Source of the DNA: Candidatus Pelagibacter sp. TMED197
GTDB lineage: Bacteria; Pseudomonadota; Alphaproteobacteria; Pelagibacterales; Pelagibacteraceae
Direction of reading: 5' to 3'
Length of the DNA stretch: 26,309 bases
NCBI GenBank assembly: GCA_002169755.1
Contig: NHIU01000024.1
Span: 1-26,309 of the forward strand
Of this stretch, positions 6,473 to 14,379 are shown piece after piece. The notes beneath the pieces are model-generated. The model did no database searches and had not been told where the DNA came from. It saw nothing but the letters and a program-made list of their open reading frames with translations. The position numbers and the translations under genes are program-made. Positions within the stretch are counted from its first letter, which is position 1, and the number at the start of each line of letters is the position of its first letter.

Positions 6473-7463
6473 ATCTTCTCATATCAGCGTCAACCATATC
6501 TTTAACTAGACTATCAAATGTATGTTTAGGTTTCCAGTTAAGTACGGTTCTTGCTTTTTTAGCATCCCCTTTTAATATATCTACTTCAGCAGGTCTATAA
6601 TTACTAGTATCTGATTTAAATATTAATCTACCTGTAGCATAATCAGATACAGAATTACCAACCCAGGATGGTTTAATTCCTGCATATTCTAAACACTTAT
6701 CAATCCATTGTCTAACGGTATGTGTTTGACCTGTTGCAAGAACATAGTCGTCTGGTCTTTTCATATTCATCATAGTGACCATACCTTCAACAAAGTCTTC
6801 AGCGTGACCCCAATCTCTTACTGCGTCTAAATTACCTACTAATGTATGTTCACCTGTTTTTTTCCATTTTGCAAGACCTTTTGTGACTTTTCTTGTTATA
6901 AAATCCGTGCCTCTTAAAGGACTTTCATGGTTAAATAATATACCTGAACAACCAAAGATACCGTATGCCTCTCTGTAATTTACGGTTATAGCATGACCAA
7001 ATAGTTTTGCACAACCATATGGTGATCTAGGTTGAAAAGGTGTCTTTTCGTTTTGAGGTATCTGTGCTACTTTACCAAACATCTCACTTGTGGATGCCTG
7101 ATAAAATTTAATTCTGTGATTTACTTGTCTTATACTTTCTAATATTCTTAACACACCCATACCATCTATAAGTGTAGCAAGTTCAGGTTGCTCAAATGAT
7201 AAGGCAACAAATGATTGTGCTGCTAGATTATATACTACTTCAGGTTCTGATTTTTCTATTGCTCTTCTAATGTTTGCTTGATCTATTACATCTAGTTCTA
7301 CAAACTCTACATCTTTTGTAATACCTAATTCATCTAATCGCCAATACTTATTAGTAGTAGTTCTTCTTTCACCACCATATACTTTGTATCCTTTTTCTAA
7401 TAAATTTTTTGCTAGATAAGCACCATCTTGTCCTGTGATACCTGTTATTAAAGCCTTCTTCAT
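6465..7463 (-). CDS. gmd: GDP-mannose 4,6-dehydratase
   Basis: This 332-aa protein is a short-chain dehydrogenase/reductase-type sugar dehydratase. It starts with the NADP-binding T7-G-I-T-G-Q-D-G14 motif characteristic of Gmd. The catalytic set follows as ASTSEMFG (S124/T125 and E127) and the Y149-x-x-x-K153 pair in SPYGCAK. The C-terminal half has FNHESPLRG and the NYRPAEVDILKGD segment of the GDP-binding region. It converts GDP-D-mannose to GDP-4-keto-6-deoxy-D-mannose, the branch point for fucose, rhamnose, perosamine and colitose. Length is slightly short of bacterial Gmd (about 345-375 aa). It overlaps the ColD-like gene by ATGA, so the two consecutive enzymes are translated as a pair. 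GDP-mannose would have to come from the host or another phage gene. Confidence 0.95.
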   Translation of the reverse strand: MKKALITGITGQDGAYLAKNLLEKGYKVYGGERRTTTNKYWRLDELGITKDVEFVELDVIDQANIRRAIEKSEPEVVYNLAAQSFVALSFEQPELATLIDGMGVLRILESIRQVNHRIKFYQASTSEMFGKVAQIPQNEKTPFQPRSPYGCAKLFGHAITVNYREAYGIFGCSGILFNHESPLRGTDFITRKVTKGLAKWKKTGEHTLVGNLDAVRDWGHAEDFVEGMVTMMNMKRPDDYVLATGQTHTVRQWIDKCLEYAGIKPSWVGNSVSDYATGRLIFKSDTSNYRPAEVDILKGDAKKARTVLNWKPKHTFDSLVKDMVDADMRRYG

Positions 7464-8620
7464 ACTAATCCTTTTATTATATCATAGACCATATCTATGT
7501 TTTCTTTTAAGTCTCTTACATCATTACCAATAAACAAACCATGATCGTGTATATAATTTGCACTATCATAATTGTTATGGTCTAGGTATGTTATGTAATC
7601 TATAACAGGATTTTTCATAAAGTTACCTGCAACAATAGGTCTACACTCAACACCACTATCTCTTAATTTTTTAACTAGTTCATCTCGTTTGCCTTTTAAA
7701 TGATTTTCTAATATGATTGAAAAACCAAACCAACTTGATGAACCTATTTCTGTTTGTATTCTAATACCAAACAAATCTTTAAATTTTTCTGTAAAGTATT
7801 CTGCATTTAATACTCTTTGTCTTCTCATCTCAGGCCATTTCTTTAGTTGTACACTTCCTATTGCACCACTCATCTCTAAAGGTCTGACACTATAACCTGG
7901 CGTGACAAATGTAAAACTATCTTTAAATGGGTCGCCTGTTTTTGTGTAGATGTTATTATTGTCGGGTAAGTCTCTACACCAACCATGCGCCCTTAATGAT
8001 CTTATATAATCTGCGTCTTCTTTACTTTGACAAGCAATCATGCCACCTTCCATAGTTTGTAAATGATGACTAAAGAAGAAACTAAAACTGCCCATTTTAC
8101 CTATTGTACCTGTGTACTTATCTAAATCGTTATTGATTGCACCTAGACTTTCACAATTGTCCTCTATCAATACTAGACCATGTTTATCTGCAATCTCTTT
8201 AATCTTCTTATAATCACATGAGTTACCTAAAAGATTAACTGCGAATATAGCACACGTTTCTGCGTCTATAGCCGCCTCTATTTTAGTGGTATCTATGTTT
8301 AGAGTATCTTTGTCTATATCTACGAAATTAAGATGAAACCCATATTGATATGCTGGGAAGTAAGTAGTAGACCATGAAACTGCGGGAACAATGATATTAC
8401 CCCCTAGTTTGTATTTCTCTCTTAATATTGCTAACATGAGTAAGTTCGCTGTTGATCCACTATTGACCATTACTGCGTCCTCACATTTAAAGTAATCGCA
8501 AAACTCTTTTTCAAATTGCTTAACTTTAGGTCCCATGGTATATCTACCACCCTCTATGACCTCATGTATTGCTTTTATTTCTCTTTGATCCCAAGTATCA
8601 CAAGCCAATGGATATTTCAT
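7460..8620 (-). CDS. colD: GDP-4-keto-6-deoxymannose 3-dehydratase, ColD-type
   Basis: A 386-aa fold-type I PLP protein of the DegT/DnrJ/EryC1/StrS family, the same length as E. coli ColD. The PLP pocket is visible as SGSTAN (54-59), the pyridine Asp D154 in LIEDNCESLGA, and FSFFFSHHLQTMEGG. In sugar aminotransferases the position before the N-[IL]-x-T ... GG stretch is the Schiff-base Lys. Here it is His (H185/H186), the hallmark of the 3-dehydratases ColD and the related E1 enzyme. Long blocks recall ColD (PAVSWSTTYFPAYQYG, RAHGWCRDLP, PGYSVRPLEMSGAIGS, ECRPIVAGNF). The product would be GDP-4-keto-3,6-dideoxy-D-mannose. AAGGAAG 6 bases before the ATG is the ribosome site. No ColC-like reductase/epimerase is seen nearby. 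Confidence 0.92.
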   Translation of the reverse strand: MKYPLACDTWDQREIKAIHEVIEGGRYTMGPKVKQFEKEFCDYFKCEDAVMVNSGSTANLLMLAILREKYKLGGNIIVPAVSWSTTYFPAYQYGFHLNFVDIDKDTLNIDTTKIEAAIDAETCAIFAVNLLGNSCDYKKIKEIADKHGLVLIEDNCESLGAINNDLDKYTGTIGKMGSFSFFFSHHLQTMEGGMIACQSKEDADYIRSLRAHGWCRDLPDNNNIYTKTGDPFKDSFTFVTPGYSVRPLEMSGAIGSVQLKKWPEMRRQRVLNAEYFTEKFKDLFGIRIQTEIGSSSWFGFSIILENHLKGKRDELVKKLRDSGVECRPIVAGNFMKNPVIDYITYLDHNNYDSANYIHDHGLFIGNDVRDLKENIDMVYDIIKGLV

Positions 8621-8635
8621 AATCTTCCTTTCATA

Positions 8636-8643
8636 TATTTATA
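8636..8643 (-). promoter_or_regulatory. possible T4-late-like TATAAATA box before colD
   Basis: TATAAATA occurs on the minus strand right at the end of the asnB-like gene, 15 bases before the colD ATG, in the only non-overlapping junction of the cassette. A transcript starting 6-8 bases downstream would still include the AAGGAAG ribosome site. Such a box also occurs by chance inside genes of this AT-rich window, so this is only a candidate. Confidence 0.3.
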
Positions 8644-10438
8644 TGCTCATTTTAAATACTTTTTTCCATACTGCGAAATTGAGTATTGTAAATAGTTCTT
8701 TTTGTCTTAACATCGCTGGCGCAAATTTAGAACCTTGATTAGGTGTAAAGTTTTTATTATCCATAAAGTTCCAAATAGTGTCGTCATCTAATTCAAATAT
8801 ATCTCTTACTTCTTTATCTTTTAATGTTTCAAAAATATATTGTCTTAATATACTATCATCTCTGCCAGGTGTAGAAGCGTTACCTATTAGTATTTCGTCT
8901 GTTGGGAAACGCCAACCTGTTTTTTTCTTTCTAACAATATACTCAGGTAATCTTCGTTCATATGCTTTCTTAAATAATGTTTTTGCTTTAAATGTCTTTT
9001 TGTTATTTGCTTTGTGTTTAAGTACTGCTTTATATGATGATGGTATAGTTCTTATATAATCTCTTATTACATTACACATAAGAGGGAATCTAGCCTCCAT
9101 ACTAAAGTTCATACCTAACTTATCGTTTCTAATTAAAAAATCTTCAGCTAATGTATTCATACATTCTATATACATCATATCATTGATAGCGTCACCTTGA
9201 ATAGGTGCTGTAGGTAACCACTCATGTAAATAATCCATTTGTTGATCTAGTGTAATTTGTAATTCAGGATTATTTAAACCTCTATGACTCATGCCTAAAG
9301 AATTTAATTTGTTTCGCCAATCACCTTTAACATGATGTTTGTATCCTGTGAATATCTCATCACCACCATCACCACTTAATGTGACTATGACACCATTATC
9401 TGACATAAATTTATTTGTATTGTAATAAGTAGGAAAACTTTTACCTTGTCTTGGTTCTTCTAAAGCATAAAATGTTTTATCCATTGCGTCAACAAAGTCT
9501 TTTTCATTTTGATGAAGTCTATTGTTTTCTATCTGTAATTCGTCACAATACTTTTTTGCAACCTCAGAGTCTTCGTTCAATGCACTACCTGGTAAAGTTG
9601 TTTCAAAGTTTGAGGTGTATGTGTTAGGATTAACACCTAGTCTTTTCATTTCATATAATATAGATGTAGAATCCATACCACCACTTAAAAACAAACCAAT
9701 CTTTCTACGACCCATAAGTGTCATTTTAACTGCCTTGTTTATTCTTTCTGCGATTTCTTCTTCTACATTTTTAAATGTTGTATTAAGTTCTATCTTTTTA
9801 TCATTTAAATTATATGTAAATCTTCTACCTGTATGAACATCATAACTTAATACTTGACCTGGTACAAACTTTTTTATACCTTCAAATAAAGTTAAATAAC
9901 CTGAGTTGTATCCTTGTTTATAATAATGTTTAAGTGCTTCTTTACAAATCTTTCTTTCAAATCCTATTGCTAATAAACTTTTTACCTCACTAGAAAAACA
10001 TAGTCTGTTGCTTAACAAACCATAGTATAAAGGTTTAGTACCATTACTATCTCTAGCCATTACAAGTTCTTTTGAATTTTTATTGTACCATGCAAAGGCA
10101 AACATACCATCTAGTTTTTTTATAAAGTCTTTACCTTCAAGTTTTAAACCTATTGATAAAACTTCAGTATCGGTATCTGTTTTAAAGTTATAATTTAAGT
10201 TATCTCTTAATTCTTTGTAATTGTATATCTCTCCATTATAAACTAATATTGTGTCTTCAAATATCCAAGGTTGTTTTGAGTTTGTTTCTTTATCTACAAT
10301 AGATAATAAGTTGTGGCCTAATGTAATATCATCACTAACAAACTTACCATTACCATCAGGTCCTCTATGATGAGCAGCCTCTATCATTTTATCAATAAAG
10401 TGTCCTCTCTTATCTAATATACCATGTATTGCACACAT
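8639..10438 (-). CDS. asnB: asparagine synthase-like glutamine amidotransferase
   Basis: A 599-aa two-domain enzyme of full family length. The N-terminal class II glutaminase domain begins with Met then nucleophile C2, and has RGPD at 25-28 and NGE at 68-70. The C-terminal synthetase domain has the ATP pyrophosphatase loop SGGMDS (252-257) and SGDGGDEIFTGY further on. It takes ammonia from glutamine and transfers it to an AMP-activated carboxylate. The family makes asparagine, but members in O-antigen and exopolysaccharide loci are thought to amidate sugar acids or acyl groups; the surrounding glycan genes favour that here. The gene begins at TAATG with the radical SAM gene, so the two are probably translated together. 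No inactivating change is seen. Confidence 0.92.
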   Translation of the reverse strand: MCAIHGILDKRGHFIDKMIEAAHHRGPDGNGKFVSDDITLGHNLLSIVDKETNSKQPWIFEDTILVYNGEIYNYKELRDNLNYNFKTDTDTEVLSIGLKLEGKDFIKKLDGMFAFAWYNKNSKELVMARDSNGTKPLYYGLLSNRLCFSSEVKSLLAIGFERKICKEALKHYYKQGYNSGYLTLFEGIKKFVPGQVLSYDVHTGRRFTYNLNDKKIELNTTFKNVEEEIAERINKAVKMTLMGRRKIGLFLSGGMDSTSILYEMKRLGVNPNTYTSNFETTLPGSALNEDSEVAKKYCDELQIENNRLHQNEKDFVDAMDKTFYALEEPRQGKSFPTYYNTNKFMSDNGVIVTLSGDGGDEIFTGYKHHVKGDWRNKLNSLGMSHRGLNNPELQITLDQQMDYLHEWLPTAPIQGDAINDMMYIECMNTLAEDFLIRNDKLGMNFSMEARFPLMCNVIRDYIRTIPSSYKAVLKHKANNKKTFKAKTLFKKAYERRLPEYIVRKKKTGWRFPTDEILIGNASTPGRDDSILRQYIFETLKDKEVRDIFELDDDTIWNFMDNKNFTPNQGSKFAPAMLRQKELFTILNFAVWKKVFKMSI

Positions 10439-11316
10439 TATCTTGCCTGACTTCCTCTCACATCTCGTTTACATTTTATACAAGGTGAATTAGGATACCA
10501 TTCTGCCTTTGTAATTCTTTCTCTAAATTTTGTATAGAATTTACTTGTATAGTTTAAAAATATATTTGGTTGTTTTTCTAAATTGCCTACTTCCCATTTA
10601 CTATGTAGTTCTGGTGTCAACATATCACAACACGCTGTCATACTACCATTGTAGTCTATGTAAACACCTTTGTTCATACTTGTACATGGTTTAGTTCTTG
10701 TATAGTTAGTATCTAATACCGTACCTGCTCTGTTCACACCATTTACCCAATAGTTTCTTGCGTGTATTTTACCTTTAAATCTTTCAGGTAGTTTGTAGAT
10801 AATCCACTCTTTGTTTCTGTGTTGTTCTTTATCTATTCTAGGTGCGCTTAATCTATCAGTTATATAATTAATTCTTTTAAACACCTCGTCTTCATCAAAC
10901 TTGTTAGCACCATTTTTCATATATGCTTGAAAAGCAAAACTATCTACACCTGCTTCAACAAGTTGTTGATGATATTCTTTGTTTATGTAATCTGAATTAG
11001 TGTTAAGACTTATCTTTACAGATGGTAAATATCTTTTAGCAATTTTAATCTTTTCTAAAATATATTTTTTATGAGATGTGGGTTCGTGGTATCTACTGAA
11101 ATCTAAACGACCTGCAAAGTTAATTTCACTTAATTGTTTCATAATATTTTCGTACATTTCATCTTTCATAAAGATGGTATTTTTAAAGTTTCTTCTATTC
11201 ACACCCTCTACTGATAAAGGACAAAATGTACAAGTCCTATTACAATAGTTGTGAGTACCTATCTCAACTGATTGAATATTTTTTTTAAAGAGAGCCTTAG
11301 CTTCATCATTAGTCAT
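10438..11316 (-). CDS. radical SAM enzyme with SPASM-like C-terminus
   Basis: A 292-aa protein with the radical SAM cluster motif C25-x3-C29-x2-C32 (NYCNRTCTFCPLS). A distinctive ARYHEPT-like segment follows (LDFSRYHEPTSH). Additional cysteines occur late (C211, C229, C230, C279, C282). The late cysteines have the spacing style of a SPASM/Twitch domain that binds an auxiliary Fe-S cluster. Enzymes of this kind modify peptides, sugars or small molecules by radical chemistry. The substrate is unknown. It is coupled by TAATG to the downstream amidotransferase gene and overlaps the upstream 77-aa gene by 8 bases, so its substrate may be made by, or be, a neighbour. Confidence 0.88.
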   Translation of the reverse strand: MTNDEAKALFKKNIQSVEIGTHNYCNRTCTFCPLSVEGVNRRNFKNTIFMKDEMYENIMKQLSEINFAGRLDFSRYHEPTSHKKYILEKIKIAKRYLPSVKISLNTNSDYINKEYHQQLVEAGVDSFAFQAYMKNGANKFDEDEVFKRINYITDRLSAPRIDKEQHRNKEWIIYKLPERFKGKIHARNYWVNGVNRAGTVLDTNYTRTKPCTSMNKGVYIDYNGSMTACCDMLTPELHSKWEVGNLEKQPNIFLNYTSKFYTKFRERITKAEWYPNSPCIKCKRDVRGSQAR

Positions 11317-11542
11317 TTAATAATTTATCTATAAAATTCTCAAACTCTAAAGCAGGTAAGGGTCTATTTAAAAACTCTTGTTTACCAAAGTCTGTTTTTG
11401 GGTTATTAATAGGTTCTATAATCTTATATAAAATATATCTTCTAGTGCCAGCACCTGTTGGATGTATCTCTTGGTGCATACAATGATAATCAGGACCTAA
11501 CTTACTAACTTTGTTTAGTATTCTATTTAATGTGTTAGCCAT
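11309..11542 (-). CDS. 77-aa hypothetical protein
   Basis: A small, mildly basic protein with segments HCMHQEIHPTGAGTRRYILY and, later, a Leu/Phe/Glu-rich C-terminal helix. No membrane segment or leader-like Cys pattern. It overlaps its two neighbours by 8 bases on each side and is immediately upstream of the radical SAM gene. I considered whether it could be a peptide substrate or RRE-type partner of that enzyme; nothing in the sequence proves it. Confidence 0.6.
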   Translation of the reverse strand: MANTLNRILNKVSKLGPDYHCMHQEIHPTGAGTRRYILYKIIEPINNPKTDFGKQEFLNRPLPALEFENFIDKLLND

Positions 11543-11750
11543 CTATTGGTTCCAATTCTTCTTGTAATAATTCAGATGGTGTCTTTTCATTTTTTTCCTC
11601 TATATTATTATTATATAAACCATCTCTTAATATTTTTTCTTCATCAAAAGTAAATGGTCTAATCATATTTTTACCTTTGTCTTTTCTCTCTTTAGTTTGT
11701 CTTTTACTTTCTTCGTAAGACAATTGTTCTATATCATCCATTTGCGCCAT
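11535..11750 (-). CDS. 71-aa charged hypothetical protein
   Basis: A very charged, helix-prone small protein (Glu, Lys, Asp rich) without Cys, TM or signal peptide. The N-terminal half (MDDIEQLSYEESKRQTKERK) looks like an amphipathic helix. It begins at TAATG with the upstream 2OG-oxygenase gene and overlaps the next gene by 8 bases, so translation is likely coupled. Family not recognised. Confidence 0.6.
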   Translation of the reverse strand: MAQMDDIEQLSYEESKRQTKERKDKGKNMIRPFTFDEEKILRDGLYNNNIEEKNEKTPSELLQEELEPIDG

Positions 11751-12430
11751 TACAAATCTTTCTTTAATATTAGAACATTACATATTTGTCTATCTATGTT
11801 ATCTGTTTTAACTTCGGTTATACCATGCCAACCCTCTGATACGTTTTTAAATATTAATGATGTATTGCCTGAGGTAGGGTATGATTTATTTTCTTCAAAG
11901 TCTTTAGGTTCAGGATTCATATTTTTTACTTTTCTACCTTTATAAAAAATAGTAGAACCACCATACTCTTCTTTCCAACCTTTTGGCATAAAGTATAAAA
12001 GATGAGACGCATATTTACCAATACTATCTACGTGAGGTGATACATCTAACCCACTTTGTGTTCTATGAAAATCAAATCTAATTCTAAAATCTTTTATCTT
12101 CAATAGATCACACATAAATTCTTTATACTCTTTACCTTTTAATTCTGCTAATAATGTCTGCCAAACAAAAGGTAAATCATTTATACTTTTAATATATGGA
12201 TCAAAGTAAGGACTTTCTTTACCTGTTTTAACAACCATCAATCTTCTACAATGAGGTCTTTGACCATGTTTTCTACTATCAGGTATCTCGTCTTTAAATA
12301 AACTATCGTCTGGATATTGCTCTAATAGAGTCTCGTAATCTTCATTGTTGATAAACTCTTTTATATGAAGATGTGGATTATATCCTTCGTATTCGTTTAA
12401 CTTATGATTGGTCAGATTTAACATTTTCAA
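11750..12430 (-). CDS. 2OG-Fe(II) dioxygenase, prolyl-hydroxylase-like
   Basis: This 226-aa protein has the facial triad and 2-oxoglutarate anchor of the superfamily. H133-x-D135 lies in SPHVDSIGKYASHLLYFMP, H202 in EGWHGITEV and R214 in DNIDRQICNV, with a GGSTIFYKG strand between. Members hydroxylate proteins, sugars, lipids or small molecules using O2 and 2-oxoglutarate in the cytoplasm. Between a methyltransferase and a radical SAM enzyme it may help build or decorate an unusual sugar or acyl group. Two ATGs are possible two codons apart (12430 or 12424). It overlaps the methyltransferase gene by 29 bases. Confidence 0.82.
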   Translation of the reverse strand: MKMLNLTNHKLNEYEGYNPHLHIKEFINNEDYETLLEQYPDDSLFKDEIPDSRKHGQRPHCRRLMVVKTGKESPYFDPYIKSINDLPFVWQTLLAELKGKEYKEFMCDLLKIKDFRIRFDFHRTQSGLDVSPHVDSIGKYASHLLYFMPKGWKEEYGGSTIFYKGRKVKNMNPEPKDFEENKSYPTSGNTSLIFKNVSEGWHGITEVKTDNIDRQICNVLILKKDL

Positions 12431-12968
12431 ATACTAGTCCTCTGCTTCGCCAAAACTCTCTTTCCATAGTTGATCTTGCTTTTGATGAGAAAGTATAATC
12501 ATCTCTATATGTAAAACCATACTTCTTAAATAATTCTAACCAGTAATGTTTATCTTCACAATTAACATGATGATGTCCTGGTTTACCTGGTTCTGAATAG
12601 GTTACAAAAACATATTTTGCACTTTGCATTAGTGACATCCAGTTATCTTCATATTGTTTTTCTACGTGCTCAACAAACTCACAACACCAAATCATATCAA
12701 ATTTAGTTTTGTAATTTTCAAACTTACCTTTTGTAAAATCGTGTAATTCAAATAGTTCTGGTTTATCTCTAACAAGTGTATGATCACCATCTATACCTCT
12801 TGCGTCAATACCCATTTCAATTGCCTTATAGACTTGACCACCTGGGCCACAACCTATATCTAACATAGACTTGACACCTAGTTCATCTCTAGCAAATCTT
12901 ATTACACCTTCATCTGTGTGTGTTCTATTTTTATGTCCACCTAAGTGGTGTGGTAATGGTTCGTTCAT
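12402..12968 (-). CDS. SAM-dependent class I methyltransferase
   Basis: A 188-aa single-domain Rossmann methyltransferase. Motif I is SMLDIGCGPGG (residues 34-44), followed by an acidic strand-end GIDGD, then DMIWCCEFVEHVEKQYEDNW as the motif IV region. The N-terminal HHLGGHKNRTHTDEG stretch is seen in small-molecule and sugar methyltransferases encoded with phage glycan genes. The acceptor is unknown; O-methylation of a glycan or a sugar nucleotide is the natural suggestion from context. No target-recognition domain for DNA is present and no DPPY/NPPY motif, so a DNA methyltransferase is unlikely. ATGA overlap with the upstream gene. Confidence 0.85.
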   Translation of the reverse strand: MNEPLPHHLGGHKNRTHTDEGVIRFARDELGVKSMLDIGCGPGGQVYKAIEMGIDARGIDGDHTLVRDKPELFELHDFTKGKFENYKTKFDMIWCCEFVEHVEKQYEDNWMSLMQSAKYVFVTYSEPGKPGHHHVNCEDKHYWLELFKKYGFTYRDDYTFSSKARSTMEREFWRSRGLVFENVKSDQS

Positions 12969-13975
12969 TCTACTAACTCCTGTATGTAATCGAATATCAT
13001 TGAATCTTTAAATTCATTTTCTCTAAATTCTGTATGGCACATTTCATTCCACCATTTTTGCATAGTATCTTCATCGCTATAATATATATCATTAATTTTA
13101 GATAGGTCTGTATTACCTAACTTATAACCAAAGTTTGCACTTGTAGTAAAGCAAGGTATACCCAACATTGTCAATTCAAATATAGATGTGCTGTTATCTA
13201 ATACTGCACAATATAAAAGTGGTGCTAAATCTTTTAGAGACATATGTTTATTAAGCATAGTGTGATGTTTAGATTCATAGTCACTCATAGGGTGAGGTTT
13301 AATTAGAATTTCTTTATCAGTGTGTTTTCTTATTTCTGCAACACTCTTCTCAACAAATTCAGGACCTGGCATTGTACTAGTAGGATCATTTTCTAATCCT
13401 GTCATAATTACTATCTTACCATTTTTATTATTTTTCCATTTATGATGATAAAATTGTTCAGTTAATTGAGGTTCGTATTTAGCATTATCTAATATAAATT
13501 TTTCTAATCTGTTCATACTTCTAGGTCTACAAAATTTAGCAGGTCCATATGTCCAGTGATTAAGACCCATACGATAATACTTTGGGTTCTCATCTTTCCA
13601 ATGTTTGTTACCTGATATTGCTTGTCTGCACCTACTCATTGTTGCTGTTTCGAATACTATAACTTTTGTGTCATATGACTTAGCAATATCTACAAAAAAT
13701 TTGTTTATTTGATTTATATAAGCTTGTCTTCTTTTATTAGTTATAGGATGCCATTGTCTGTTTTTGTCATCACTACCCCAAGTACCAAACAAACAGATAG
13801 CGTCTGAAATTTGTATATTCCAAAGATCATTATAAGTCATCATTGTATTATCAAAATAATCTTCTTCGTGTTTTATAGGTATTTGATGAAATTCTATTTT
13901 TTTATTTTTTTGACTTGTAAGAGCATAATGTACACTTTGACACACACTTTGAGTTCCTATTATAGTAAGTTTCAT
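12965..13975 (-). CDS. GT-B-like/capsule-type transferase, distant third paralogue
   Basis: A 336-aa protein starting with a Rossmann-like strand (MKLTIIGTQSVCQSV). The C-terminal half has KIVIMTG, EILIKPHPMSDYES and LYCAVLDNSTSIFELTMLGI, then a Pro-Cys-Phe. The KPHP strand followed by a Ser/Thr-Ser-x-x-x-Glu-x-x-x-x-Gly-x-Pro helix is typical of KpsC/KpsS-type and CDP-glycerol/polysialyl GT-B families, where it binds the nucleotide donor. It shares that C-terminal design with the two 272-aa proteins at 2949-4698 but differs elsewhere. Junctions on both sides are ATGA. The donor is unknown. Confidence 0.65.
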   Translation of the reverse strand: MKLTIIGTQSVCQSVHYALTSQKNKKIEFHQIPIKHEEDYFDNTMMTYNDLWNIQISDAICLFGTWGSDDKNRQWHPITNKRRQAYINQINKFFVDIAKSYDTKVIVFETATMSRCRQAISGNKHWKDENPKYYRMGLNHWTYGPAKFCRPRSMNRLEKFILDNAKYEPQLTEQFYHHKWKNNKNGKIVIMTGLENDPTSTMPGPEFVEKSVAEIRKHTDKEILIKPHPMSDYESKHHTMLNKHMSLKDLAPLLYCAVLDNSTSIFELTMLGIPCFTTSANFGYKLGNTDLSKINDIYYSDEDTMQKWWNEMCHTEFRENEFKDSMIFDYIQELVE

Positions 13976-14379
13976 TTAGGTATCCTATCATGTGAAATAT
14001 GAGTATGAGCTCTTGTCATTGCCTTGTCTTCTCTTTCATTTATCATATAACCTTCTATATGTGTGTAACCATTTTGTCTTGCCCAATATACTCTTTTATT
14101 ACCAGAGTGTACATATAGACCTGGTTTAACTTTACCATCTACTACATGAGGTAAGTTTTTTCTTTTAAATCTCTCTAACACCCAATCATGTTCACCTGTT
14201 GATACTGATATAGGATATTTCATACCATGTTTTTTAAAACTATCTTCATAACCAAACTCTTTCATTCTTTTCTCTAACCATTCATCTGGTGGAATACATA
14301 TTAAATCATCTAAGGCAAATTGTTCTACTTTATATTTTTTTAGTAAATCAGGATATTCATTTGCAATTAATATCTTCAT
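13972..14379 (-). CDS. ParB/sulfiredoxin-fold-like small protein
   Basis: A 135-aa protein with a ParB-like core: MKYPISVSTGEHDWVLERF, then GLYVHSGNKRVYWARQNGY and a following strand (EGYMINE). The Gly-Asn-Lys-Arg helix and Asn-Gly-Tyr match the pattern FIYVASRGCKR ... ENGY in the protein at 1845-2279, so the two appear homologous. No helix-turn-helix is seen. Function could be nucleotide or small-molecule binding, as in the SbnI-type kinase branch of this fold, but that is inference. ATGA junctions on both sides couple it to the transferase downstream and the 105-aa gene upstream. Confidence 0.5.
   Translation of the reverse strand: MKILIANEYPDLLKKYKVEQFALDDLICIPPDEWLEKRMKEFGYEDSFKKHGMKYPISVSTGEHDWVLERFKRKNLPHVVDGKVKPGLYVHSGNKRVYWARQNGYTHIEGYMINEREDKAMTRAHTHISHDRIPK

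Noticed and set aside
12402..12968. DNA methyltransferase interpretation of the SAM methyltransferase
   Set aside because: No catalytic DPPY/NPPY or PCQ motif and no target-recognition region; small-molecule type is more likely.
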